From Chara braunii (taxonomy: Eukaryota; Streptophyta; Charophyceae; Charales; Characeae): a DNA stretch of 35,556 nt. The stretch spans positions 425,080 through 460,635 of the forward strand of contig BFEA01000405.1 in the NCBI GenBank assembly GCA_003427395.1. Reading direction: 5' to 3'. Both the position numbers and the translations under genes were made by a program. The notes under the pieces were generated by a model. The model worked only from the letters and a program-made list of their open reading frames with translations. It made no database searches and was not told where the DNA came from. Of this stretch, positions 21,769 to 31,110 are shown one piece after another (position 1 is the first letter of the stretch; every line of letters starts with the position of its first letter).

Positions 21769-22023
21769 TCACTGGTGGCTGCCGACAGTCCTCCTTGCCT
21801 CCTCAATAGTACCCACAGAAGTTATGGTGACACATAGTTTCTCATTCTTGTCGTACAAATAGTATGTGTACTCGATTTTTGTATGATTTCTCACGAGAGC
21901 CAGTGCATGTTCCATCATCATAGTAGTTTGCTGATTGTACTCCTCAACTGCACTTTCCCTCCAAGTCTCCGCACTGCTCTGATACAGCGAGCAATAGACT
22001 CTAACCGTGTTGTTGCTCTCCAT
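21769..22023 (-). CDS. Small unrecognised protein, 84 residues; paralogue of 22496-22741
   Basis: ATG at 22023 in a G-rich start context (GATATGG) with an in-frame stop a few codons upstream; stop at 21769. Predicted layout is strand (TVRVYCSLY, 6-14), helix (about 17-45), strand (KIEYTYYLY, 49-57), polar turn (DKNEKL) and a last strand/helix. It aligns without gaps from residue 6 with the frame at 22496-22741. Shared residues are V9, L13, W21, E23, A25, E38-H39-A40, I50, Y52, Y55, Y57, K62-L63, T66, E74, R77 and G81, about 18 of 76. No family or catalytic motif is recognised. Could be an exon of a larger gene. Confidence 0.5.
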   Translation of the reverse strand: MESNNTVRVYCSLYQSSAETWRESAVEEYNQQTTMMMEHALALVRNHTKIEYTYYLYDKNEKLCVTITSVGTIEEARRTVGSHQ

Positions 22024-22184
22024 ATCCTCATCGAATTCTCACCACATCAGTTCTTCCAACTTGAGACGGGTGACTCTTGGAAGATCCGGGTATGAAAAGG
22101 CTATTGGGTTGATTGCTGAACTGTTGAAAGCTGGTTGCTGATAACTATCTGTTGTTTTCTGAGTACGGCATCTTGATGTTGATT

Positions 22185-22350
22185 AGGAGACTGAACGATT
22201 GTTGATCCGACTGTTGATCTACTGATTATTGATCTGATTGCTGATCCGACTATTGATCTGATGATTGTTGTTGTGATTGCTGATCCGGCTGTTGATCTGA
22301 TGATTGTTGTTCTGATTGCTGATCCGGCTGTTGATCTGATGCCGGAATGA
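22185..22350. repeat. 39-bp minisatellite between the paralogous frames
   Basis: GATTGCTGATCCG recurs at 22236, 22275 and 22314, exactly 39 bp apart, with degenerate partial copies before and after. Because 39 is a multiple of three the minus strand stays open and reads as 13-residue repeats (e.g. IRSTAGSAI). I treat this as repeat DNA, not a gene. Confidence 0.85.
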
Positions 22351-22495
22351 TTGAATGGTTGTCGTAATGAAAACAAACAGATTGCCTGCCTGGTTGTTGG
22401 TCTAATTACTTATCGGATTGCTCATCTGACCCCTTGTCTCATTGCTGTCTTACTGCTGAAGAGAATAGGAATGATGATTTTCGGTACTACTGAAA

Positions 22496-22741
22496 TTACC
22501 CAAGTTTCACCCTATCCTGTTCCACACTTTCGAGCATGGAGCCGGTACTGTGCAGCTTGCCATCAGGTCTGTAAAAATAAATTACGTATTTGATGTACTT
22601 CTTTTCACCAGCTATTCCGACTGCATGCTCTCTCTTCACTTGTCTGTGGGTTTCCATGTCCTTACACGCTTCCTCTTCCCATCCCCATTTCTTCTCTCTG
22701 ATTAATGTACCTTTCACCACCAGAATCTCTTTGTCCTTCAT
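22496..22741 (-). CDS. Small unrecognised protein, 81 residues; paralogue of 21769-22023
   Basis: ATG at 22741 is the first after an in-frame TAG four codons upstream, with G at -3; stop at 22496. Layout matches its neighbour: strand (EILVVKGTL), tryptophan-bearing acidic helix (WGWEEEA, 19-25), EHA at 38-40, strand (YIKYVIYFY, 49-57), turn RPDGKL, then a final amphipathic segment. The gapless alignment with 21769-22023 over nearly the whole length and the tandem, same-strand placement suggest a local duplication of a real coding unit. Function unknown; no known domain seen. Confidence 0.5.
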   Translation of the reverse strand: MKDKEILVVKGTLIREKKWGWEEEACKDMETHRQVKREHAVGIAGEKKYIKYVIYFYRPDGKLHSTGSMLESVEQDRVKLG

Positions 22742-25191
22742 AACTTTCTGCTAAATGGGCACCAATCGAGGGAGTAAGCAGACCACCAGAGGTTTTAGGC
22801 AGGCCCTCAACATCTGCACAAGCAGCCGTTCTCGGGCACTATGGCATTAACCCTGTCTTGCGGTCCTGGCCAACTCTAAGGGCCAATGCACGAAACAAGA
22901 ATGACGACCCTAATCAAAGGTCGATCCCACCCGGACTGAATGCTGGGAGGGTGCCGCTCTAGTACCAGGATTCTTCAGCTGTTTTCCCTTCCAACCTCAG
23001 CGACACGGCCTTAGAGTACTGAGCAAGAATCTCTCACTATGTCTGAGTCATTCCTCCCTACAGCATTCGCATTGGTCCAGTTTAGTGAGGAGCTCTCTGG
23101 CGTCTACAGACTGTTTTTCGCTTGTCTCTTAATCACAACTCAGTTGGTTGCCACCGTGATGTAATGGTTTCGGTCATGACTTTAAACAGCCCTCTCTCTC
23201 CTTTATGATCTTCTTTGTGCGTGGGTTAGATGGTAAGGAACTACTTATCCCAGTAAACTGCTGCATACACGGGGCAAACTTTTACAACAGGACATAGGCA
23301 CTTTCACACAAAGAGCCCAAAACGTCTCAGTTTTGTGGGCTGCAAAACGCCCATGCATAGAGCTGAAGCTTCGACTAGCAGATTCGTCCAGGTGAGTTGG
23401 CCTGGATCATGTAATTAGACGATAGTAGAGCAAAAGGGTGGATGGTTGTTCTTGGACAAACCCGAGCCACCCCCGTTCAATCACACAGACAACAAGTTAC
23501 GGGGCCCAGGTCTAATCTCGTATCCAAGCATCCGATGTCTCTGAGCACAATTGACTTTTCACTCATTGACACGGGGATCTACCAAGCCTTAAATGAGTCC
23601 TAGTGATTTATCGAAAGGGAAAAAAAAAAAAAAAAAAAAAAAGGATGGAAAAGCGATGCCTGTTGGTTGGTAGCAATGGCTACGAGTTCCAACATGACTT
23701 TTGAACTGCTTTGTAGAAAGGACGGTAAGACCTCTCGGATTCGACTGAGATGATGGCCATTTGAGAGAGCAGCATCGTACACAGCCCCCCTTTGAGCTCT
23801 TTCTCTAACAAAATTGCCCTCTCCCTTAAGCATGTGAGGCCCATTAAAGTCTGTCGGTCATCGTACTCAGAAAAACAGTTGTCTCAACTCCGAATCCGAC
23901 CACAATCAACGTGATAGCCCTGAGTGCAATGCCTTATCGGGGCCAATTGCAGCTCTCAGAACAGAGCTAGACTTATTTTGCATATCAGCTCTGAGCTCGA
24001 AATTCTGGGTCAGGGTAGTAGTTCCTCATTCGTTCACTGGACAGACGTTATCAGACCGTTACCTGTTTACTTGTTCCGAAACTTGCCCCTGTTCCCCGTC
24101 CAACTACTATACTTGATAGAGCGACTCAAGATAATACATCGACACTTCCGGTCTTTACTTGTAGGACCTCAACTTCGGAGTGAGACAGGGTTTTGAGCCT
24201 GCTAGCCAAAGGCAGGGTGAAACACTTGACTGAGAGTAAAGTCAGACAGTTCGACAAATGTTTTTTTTCCTTTCCAACTTGCGAGGTCGATTTTCACCAA
24301 ATTATTCTCTCGTTTAGACCACACTAGACAATGTCAGCGTGATCCACAACCAGATTTCATTTGAAGCAACACAAGCTTCCCTCAGTCTGATACTCATATC
24401 AAACGTTACCTAATTCGTGCATTGCAACAAACCCCGTCTCCATCGCTTTACCAGAGCGGAAAAAGAGGGTAGTTTTGTTGGGCAGTTACGCACTAATTAG
24501 ACCATTGGGTGACTCACTCACACACAAATTGTTATAAGGAATGGTTAAAAGTTGCGCCACAAACATTCAACTTATTAGGCGTAAAGTTATCAGCACATGA
24601 TGCCCAGGATCTCACCAATGATTCAGTAACACAGGTATCACTGTTCGATTAACCTTGACCAGCCTTTAGGCTAGTCTCCATCTATCAGGAATTTTAAGAG
24701 AAGGTAGGCAATCTCCCTCAAGGCACGTTGCCTTTTCCCCATCAATCACCCGGCCACACTCATCGGGAAAATATTAGGACCCTAGCCCACCCGTAATGAG
24801 TGAACTAAATTCGCACGCTTTACTCAAGACCCACAGAGCAAGTTCGTCTGATGTTTTGAGCAAGCCAAGCAACCATGATTTACCATTTCAAACTCACTCG
24901 CCCACGTACAACTTCATTATCAAGCAAACAAACTATAACTTTACCTCATAGGTTAGAGTCCAAGATCGGAGCGTTCAGAAAGCAAGTATAAGACCATCAC
25001 GATTAACACCAGCATGAGGGTAAAGAACTCTACTGATTCAGAGCAGAACGAGCAAGCAAGTTAACTTCATCTAGCACACGTGCTGATAGGGGCCCCAAAA
25101 TGAGCACGTACCTCCCCCCCCTTTTTTTTTCCTCTCGCTGACACTCATTGACCTTTCAGTTCCTCACTTTCTACCTCTGGTCCGTGACACA
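22742..25191. other. 2.4-kb stretch without a credible gene
   Basis: No frame here looks convincing. The clearest landmark is an uninterrupted run of 23 A at 23620-23642, which could mark the end of a retroposed copy, although I could not define a target duplication. A C-run followed by a T-run lies near 25114-25130. Confidence 0.5.
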
Positions 25192-25374
25192 ATGCCGAAC
25201 CTGCTACAGACCACCTCTCACGACTTCTTGTCTCAGGTGGTACAAGAGTACTGCGCTTCAAGAAACACTACTCGTACCATTCAGATGGAAAGCTACTTGA
25301 CAACAGCCTCAGTTACCTGTCTTGACTTTATTCCCATCATCCTCACCACAAGCAAGCGGCAACTAGAAACATGA
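25192..25374 (+). CDS. Short open frame, 60 residues, doubtful
   Basis: ATG at 25192 in an A-at-minus-3 context (ACAATGC), stop at 25374. The product begins MPNLLQTTSHDF and has no recognisable motif, membrane segment or signal peptide. There is no second copy in the window to test conservation. It may be chance or part of a spliced gene. Confidence 0.2.
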   Translation: MPNLLQTTSHDFLSQVVQEYCASRNTTRTIQMESYLTTASVTCLDFIPIILTTSKRQLET

Positions 25375-25807
25375 TCCGATAGTGAAGGGCTTCAACTAGA
25401 AAAGAAAAACATGATTCTAGCGCAGAATTTTCCTGTCAACCTCTGCTGTATGTCATGCTTGAAAAGGAGAGCTGATATCAACTGCCAAGAACCGTCCCCG
25501 TAGCACACTTATCACGTTCCAATTGGCCAACCTGTGACCAGCCTGTTCTTGATGTGGCCACCTAGTCTCTCTTAGTCGTCTGCGGTGGCTCGCGCACCAT
25601 ACTAGAACACGGAGATGCAGTTGGAGGCGCTAGCACCACGTCTCATCCTAGCCTCTCGCGAGGAACTCTCCCTCATTGCCTCCAAACCACGCCACGCACC
25701 AATCGATTACTCGCGTCATTAGCAGCCAGTGACGACACTGAGTCTAGAGGAGCACTTGTGCTCGCTCAACTCACGCCTCGCAAGATGGCCTTCATGGCAG
25801 AACTCGC
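25375..25807. other. Unannotated stretch
   Basis: About 430 bp; nothing recognised. Confidence 0.45.
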
Positions 25808-26068
25808 TCATTCCCTGGGAGAACGAAATGTGTTGGCACGAGAGCCGTCGTTGACGTCAACCATGGCAAGCTTGCCCTCTTCCCTCTTCTGCCGCTTACC
25901 ACTGGTATTGGCTTCGTTGACTTCCACCCCCCCCTCTCCCACGTGGGCTTTCTCCTCCTTTTTTTTTAGACTGCCACGCGGGTGTCGGGTGTACTGCCCA
26001 CTCTCTCTCTCACACCTCTCGTCGACCGCCTTCTTACAGGACACGCCACCTGTTATGCCTGTGTTCAT
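25808..26068 (-). CDS. Lysine/glutamate-rich small frame, 86 residues, doubtful
   Basis: ATG at 26068, stop at 25808. Two basic clusters (KKKEEK near 36-41 and GKRQKREEGK near 58-67) resemble a bipartite nuclear localisation signal, but the segment is low-complexity and could be chance. It lies about 190 bp downstream of the minus-strand frame at 26258-26779, whose tail is also basic, so both could be parts of one gene. Confidence 0.25.
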   Translation of the reverse strand: MNTGITGGVSCKKAVDERCERESGQYTRHPRGSLKKKEEKAHVGEGGVEVNEANTSGKRQKREEGKLAMVDVNDGSRANTFRSPRE

Positions 26069-26257
26069 GTACCTCTCCTTACTTGTCGCTCAAAATAGCA
26101 CGTGTTGACCCCTCCGGACGCTACCCCGTGTGTCTCATTTGTCCCCCCCTCAGGCTGCGCCACATGTCAAACCAGCCCCCGAGCATGTCCGCACCACTGT
26201 ACTTTGCCTCTCTATTTCAAGTTCCGTCCTGTCCCACTCTCACGCGCGTGTGTTCTC

Positions 26258-26779
26258 TCAGACCTGCCTTTTCCCCTTGCTCGGCCTCTCACCCGTCCCG
26301 CGACCCCGGGGTGTCAGTTGTCGCGAGCTTGCCTCGGGTCCCTCCTCTACCCGATTTGCGGCTCGATGATGCTTCTGGATCTCCCCAGGTCTGTTCCAGG
26401 ACCTGAGATCCGTCTCTCGGTCCGCCTCACTCATTTCGCTTTCCCCACCTGAGTCTCTCTCGTTGTGCTGTTCCTCCCTTGTCTCGGTCCCAGTTGATGA
26501 CTCGGTCTCGTGATAGTTGACCGACACCCTCAAGCCCACGGTCACCCCGTCTCGTCTGCACCTCCGCTCTGCCCTGTCGCGCGCTTCGGAAATGGCAGCC
26601 TGCAGCCTCTGATCACCTCCCATCTCCTCCTCTCTCCCCCCTTCTATGCAGATCTTCAGTCGGACTACCTCTCCCCCATCATAGTTCAGGACCGTAATGA
26701 TCTGAGGGCCTTCACCTGACATTGGAACCCAGCGCACCGTGTGCCGCCAACTGTCAGGCCTATAGCCGTGTAGTGCCAT
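26258..26779 (-). CDS. Unrecognised 173-residue protein: beta-alpha-beta head, charged tail
   Basis: ATG at 26779 in a strong context (G at -3, G at +4), stop at 26258. Residues 27-90 show strands IITVLNY and VVRLKICIEG, a helix (DQRLQAAISEARDRAERRC, 56-74) and a strand (VTVGLRVSVNYH, 79-90). Residues 91-173 are glutamate, serine and arginine rich and probably disordered. The spacing from VVR to the last strand equals that in the two small paralogues at 21.8-22.7 kb (VRV to KIEYTYYLY), so a distant relationship is possible, but identity is too low to assert. Function unknown. Confidence 0.4.
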   Translation of the reverse strand: MALHGYRPDSWRHTVRWVPMSGEGPQIITVLNYDGGEVVRLKICIEGGREEEMGGDQRLQAAISEARDRAERRCRRDGVTVGLRVSVNYHETESSTGTETREEQHNERDSGGESEMSEADRETDLRSWNRPGEIQKHHRAANRVEEGPEASSRQLTPRGRGTGERPSKGKRQV

Positions 26780-28023
26780 AGCCACTCTTTCTCAACGGTC
26801 AGTGCCAATGCTCAGTCCGCACTATCCCTGCTCGCAACACCTAGCCAGGCTGAGTCCCGGGTGCCAGGAATCAAGGCTTCTGCGCAGTAGGGACAACCTC
26901 CGTTTTATAAAGCTACAGGCGAGTGCGACCCTGGTGTGCTCTAAACGAAAGGCTTCGGCTCAGTAAAAATTCGAAAGCAACAAAATAATTTTAAAACTTG
27001 TGACTTTATAAAAAGAAAACCCAAGAAAAGAAAGGAAAGAAAGGAAACTTATGGACGCGATATCCACAGGCCTTTTGATATCGATCCCAGTCATTTCGTC
27101 TCACTGAGAGGCGACTATTATTCTGCGGTGGTGGTCCCATAACGGAATACAAACGGCGCACTTTTCGTCCTCAAAACAAGCCGCCGGCCTACCTCCATCG
27201 GGTACCCGTGTCCGATGGTAAGGAGAGGGCTTATGACCCTCTTTCACGGGAGTGATAACCCTCCTGCCGATGCGGGCGCGGGTCGCCCCTCCTTTGGGAT
27301 TTTCACCGCACAACGTTCGAGCAAGCCTCCCAACCAGAGGTACGCGAGCGGCAGGCCAAATCAGTCTAGGCCACAGACTACAGCCGCGCGCAAAATTCGA
27401 ATCGTTTGACCTTCCCGTGAAACGATAGTAGGGAGGATTTATTTAGAGTGTGAATGACATTAATTTCAATGATAATATAATAATTGCAATAATTACAAAG
27501 AAAGGAAAAAAAACTCAACGGTACAGTGGCCCGATATCATTGGATTAACCCAGATAAAAGCAAAGGCCAAGGCCATGATCTGAGTAGAGTTCAGGCACTT
27601 CGTTTTCCTTCCTGCCCTCGCACATATTGCTTTTTTTTGCCTCTCTCATCTAGTCTTTTCTTTTTGATAGCGACTTGCCCCTTGCACCTATCCCATAACC
27701 TGGTTAGAAGGAACTCGGCGCGCAGTAGAAAGGGCAGCGCCGGTCTTTTCACCTCCGGGTCCCAGGGCGAACCCGGAGGCTACGACGGCCACAGGCCGGT
27801 TGTGCTACGCTGTACAGCAGGGCGATGAGACCGAGTGGACCAATGGAAAGCCCTGTGGCGCACCCCTTTTGCTGAGGGCTACGCCACCGGGACCGGTCCG
27901 CGCCGAGAACAGTCGAGGAACCAAACCTACAGCACGAGATGAGTATAGGGAACAATAAACCGGGACATAGGACTAGGACCTGGTACACAAAGGAGGGCCG
28001 GGACACCGCGCCCTCCGACACCG
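26780..28023. other. Non-coding stretch with strong hairpins
   Basis: No credible gene. Purine-rich (GAAAA)-type sequence near 27008-27050, AT-rich sequence at 27430-27515. Hairpins at 27195-27218 (CCATCGG/CCGATGG) and 27752-27779 (CCTCCGGGT/ACCCGGAGG, 9 bp). Confidence 0.55.
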
Positions 28024-28471
28024 CGCCGGCTTGCTTATACCGTGCTATAATTGCCCCGCGCGCCATCCTACGGCACCCCGCTCACCGCACGAAGTCGCGC
28101 CGTCGTTGTCGATGCCGTCGTCGGGGTCGTTCTCCGCACGCGCGCTCATCTCGGTCAAACGTAGCCATCGAAAGAAAATATCCCCTAGGTCGTATTTTAA
28201 TCAAGAGTAACCAAAAATAAAAACTTAAAGATAAGAATAAAAATAAACAGGCCGGCGCCCGCGCCGGTTTCGTAATCAACATCAGGGGATGAATCACGCA
28301 CGCCCTAAACCTGCGCGCCCTCACACTCTTTACTCTAGTCAACCATCCTGTCAAAGTAATCACAGACACAGCCGCGCCTAGCGCGGTATACGTAACTTTA
28401 AACCAAAACCATTTTATCCCACTTGCATAAAACAGGGCAGATATCCTTGTAAGGGTATTCGCGCCGACAAC
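28024..28471. repeat. 448-bp module, copy 2
   Basis: Same length and ends as 6838-7285. Here it abuts a reverse transcriptase fragment: the final C of the module is the first base of the first recognisable RT codon. The terminal hairpin is degraded relative to copy 1 (one C to T change giving a T-G pair, one mismatch). Confidence 0.88.
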
Positions 28472-28710
28472 GGTATAGGCATTTTGAGTGGGTGCGCATA
28501 CCTTTTGGCCTCACCAATGCCTCGACGACCTTTCAAGCGGCAATGACTAACGAGTTTCGTGCGATGTTGGACCGGTTCGTGCTGGTCTACTTAGATCACA
28601 CTCTCGTCTATAGCCGGACATTGGAGGATAATCTTGAGCACCTTCAGCGAGTGTTGGAAACGCTTCGCCGCGCCCACGCGACAACACAAGGTGTGTGTGA
28701 AAAAAAATAA
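28471..28710 (+). pseudogene. pol: Ty3/gypsy reverse transcriptase fragment with altered catalytic motif
   Basis: About 79 codons covering the RT core from RYRHFEWVRIPFGLTNA through TFQAAMTNEF, VLVYLDH and YSRTLEDNLEHLQRVL. The family pattern is PFGLxNAPxTFQ followed by the active-site YLDD; here the second aspartate is replaced by histidine (CAC at 28597-28599), which would abolish polymerisation. The frame ends in TAA at 28710 just after an A-run. The fragment begins exactly at the end of the 448-bp module and lacks the palm upstream and RNase H downstream. It is a dead remnant. Confidence 0.9.
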
Positions 28711-29274
28711 AATAAAATGTTTGAGGGGTGGAGGTGGGTGGAGGTGGGTGGGAGTTGGCACAGGCCCCCAGGGCCCTGACAAAGAAGAGAAGCTGGGGGA
28801 AAAAAATGATTTTTTTTTTTTTTTTTTTCTCTCTCTCTCTCTCTCTCTCCAAAACAGCTCTCTCTCTCTCTCTCCACAACAGCTCTCTCTCTCTCTCTCC
28901 ACAACAGCTCTCTCTCTCTCTCTCTCTCTCTATGAGATAGACCCCGTTGGGGTTGGTGCTTTATTGCACCCCAAAATAACCTACAAAATAAAAAAAATCG
29001 AAAAAGCCTACAAAATACCAATTTATACCAAACGAAAATGCTTATTTTGGCTGGTTGTTTTTTTTTCTTCATTTTTAATTTAAAAAAATATTTTTGAAAA
29101 AAATATGGGGGGTTACCCTCCAATGACCCCCACCCCCCTATTAAAAAAAAACAACCCCCCCCAGCAAAAAAACAAAAACCCCGATCCCGCTCTCTTTGAA
29201 CTCCACGAACTCCCATGTTGTGAACTTCGTGAACTCCATGACCGGTTTCCGTCCACAAACCCCGTGAACGGTGA
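28711..29274. repeat. Low-complexity spacer with (TC)n minisatellite
   Basis: Contains duplicated GGTGGAGGTGGGT near 28728-28752, a T-run at 28810-28828, and a 25-bp unit made of (TC)n plus CACAACAGC at 28859-28883 and 28884-28908, flanked by more (TC)n to 28932. A/T-runs and C-runs follow to about 29180. It replaces the RNase H and linker expected between RT and integrase. Confidence 0.75.
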
Positions 29275-29780
29275 ATGGGGATACGACACTGGTACTTGCT
29301 TGTCCACACGCGGGGGAAGGACCTTCTTTGTGTACCGAGTGACTCTCACTTGCATACACGGCTTCTTGGCGAGTGCCACGAATCCACGATGCTCCCGCCA
29401 CCGGACACTTTGGAGTCAATCGAACTATTGGCCATCTTCGCGAGCGCTTTTCGTGGCCCGGCCTTCTCGACGACGTCACACGCTATTGCGAATCATGCGA
29501 GGTTTGCCGAAGCTGCAAATCCCGCAACCATCGTCCATACGGCGAGTTGCGACCATTACCGGTCCCCTCGCGCCGGAGGGAAGCGATTGTCACGGACGTT
29601 ACCAAGCCCTATGTGTCCGATGAACGGAGAACGAGCGAAATTAAACGCCGTTCAACCCGTTTAATGGGTCCTGGGACCCCCGTTGAATCCCGTTTTACAG
29701 CAAAACGGGGGTGCCCTGTTGATTTTCGAAAAACAGAATCGGTGCATCGGGCCTCGGACACGAGGCCCTACGCGCCCTGA
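29275..29780 (+). pseudogene. pol: Ty3/gypsy integrase N-terminal (H2C2 zinc-finger) fragment, frameshifted
   Basis: Frame one (29275-29379) reads RGKDLLCVPSDSHLHTRLLG, the segment before the integrase zinc finger. Frame two (29373-29780) continues with HDAPATGHFGVNRTIGHL, a WPGLLDDVTRYC block and CESCEVC, giving the His-His-Cys-Cys zinc-binding set, then PYGELRPLPVP. The shift is explained by an imperfect 8-bp tandem duplication at 29376-29391 (CCACGAAT/CCACGAT). Integrase core similarity stops soon after a DVT near 29593, where the first catalytic aspartate would lie; the rest of the DDE core is missing. It is probably the same broken element or family as the RT fragment 560 bp upstream. 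Confidence 0.88.
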
Positions 29781-29830
29781 CACTAAAAATGGGAAAAAAA
29801 AAAAACTGACCCCTATTAATAGGGTGGGGT
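29640..29830. repeat. Cluster of perfect hairpins
   Basis: 29666-29679 (GGGTCC/GGACCC), 29689-29709 (CCCGTTTT/AAAACGGG, loop ACAGC), 29716-29736 (CTGTT/AACAG), 29749-29768 (GGGCCTCG/CGAGGCCC, loop GACA) and 29811-29824 (palindrome CCCTATTAATAGGG). It begins where integrase similarity ends. Confidence 0.75.
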
Positions 29831-30336
29831 GGCCAAACAAACCCCTCCCTTTCGAACACCGTGAGCACATGTGTGTGCATGTGGGTGCATGCTATGTGAC
29901 ACCCGCGGCCTAGGCTGCGGGCACTTCGGCCACTGCGGCCGAAAAAGTCAGCTGCGGCCGCGGTCCATGAGGCCCGGTCCGCGGCCTATTTTTTTAAAAA
30001 ATTTCCCCCCCCCCTTAAAATACGTTAAAAAAAAAATAAAAAAAAATGCAGGTGTAGGGCTCGGAAAACCCTACAATCCTATGTTTTTTATTTTGGAATC
30101 AGACTTCGTTTAATATTTTTTAAAAATGAAAAACGAAATTCGATTTAAACAAGATATTTAAAAAAATAAAAAGAAAAGCAGGAATTTTCTTTTGTCATTT
30201 TTTACCATGAGGGATATGGTCCCTGAGTTGTGCTGTATTTTTTAAAGAAATGCATTTCGGTTTTTGCAGGGAAATTAGGTGTTTAAAAAAAAATGAAGAT
30301 GCAAAAATTGAAAACAAATAAACAAAAAAAAGGTTG
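29831..30336. other. GC-rich patch then A/T-rich spacer
   Basis: 29895-29985 is packed with GCGGCC and CCGCGG; the remainder is A/T-rich with A-runs. No gene. Confidence 0.55.
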
Positions 30337-30363
30337 AATTGATTGATTGATTGATTGATTTGC

Positions 30364-30402
<39 letters not shown>

Positions 30403-30405
30403 TGC

Positions 30406-30444
<39 letters not shown>

Positions 30445-30475
30445 AATTGATTGATTGATTGATTGACTGATTGAT
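30337..30475. repeat. (GATT)n array, left arm
   Basis: About 35 tetranucleotide units with a few interruptions (TTTGCTTT twice). Complementary to the (AATC)n array at 30610-30710. Confidence 0.92.
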
Positions 30476-30500
30476 TGTGTGTGTGTGTGTGTTTGTGCCG

Positions 30501-30563
<63 letters not shown>

Positions 30564-30609
30564 CGTGAGTGTGTGTGTGCCGGGGGGAGGGTTGGGAGGA
30601 CCTCCCCCA
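30476..30609. repeat. (GT)n array and GC-rich apex
   Basis: (GT)n with interruptions to 30579, then GGGGGAGG (30583-30590) pairing with CCTCCCCC (30601-30608). Confidence 0.88.
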
Positions 30610-30710
30610 CCAATCAATCAATCAATGAATCAATCAATGAATCAATCAATGAATCAATCAATCAACCAATCAATCAATCATTTAATCAATCAATCAATCT
30701 ATCAATTAAT
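30610..30710. repeat. (AATC)n array, right arm
   Basis: About 25 units of the reverse complement of (GATT), with (GAATCAATCAAT)-type variation. It is followed by a T-run that mirrors the A-run preceding the left arm. Confidence 0.92.
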
Positions 30711-31110
30711 CTTTTTTTTTTTTCTATTTAAAAAAAAAAAAATCCACACGCCAAAAACGACCCCCTGGAAATGATCTTTTTGACTTCTTTTTCAAGGTGG
30801 TAGGGTCAGGGTTCCGGAATCCCAATCTGCAACCCCGACCCCCAACCCCCTCTCCCTCGGCCGCTGTGGGCCACGGCAGACCGCGGTCATGACCGCGGCC
30901 GCAGCCGCGGACCGCGGTCTTGCTTGCGGCAACCGCGGCCGCGGGGGCTTCATAGGATCTTGGTCTTCTCCCTCGCCTCCATCTTCGTCTTTCCTCTCCC
31001 CCATCACTCATCTATGGTATCTCCCCATGTGCGTGTACAAGGAGGGACCTTTCTTCTTCGTGTGTGGTCCCTCCTCCTCCTCTCACATGAGTGATGTATG
31101 ATGGGATGTC
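30711..31110. other. Spacer with CCGCGG palindromes
   Basis: T-run and A-run, then 30855-30950 rich in CCGCGG and GCGGCC, including the perfect 18-bp palindrome at 30881-30898. No gene supported. Confidence 0.55.

Noticed and set aside
6896-28369. A 95-codon minus-strand frame in both 448-bp modules
   Set aside because: It needs a GTG start, has no usable ATG near its beginning, and the two copies differ mostly by amino-acid changes.
28547-29309. Long frames rich in Arg-Glu or Ser-Leu
   Set aside because: They read through (TC)n and poly-T tracts on either strand.
30195-30774. Frames of repeated Asn-Gln-Ser-Ile, Thr-His and Val-Cys
   Set aside because: They are translations of (GATT)n and (GT)n microsatellites.
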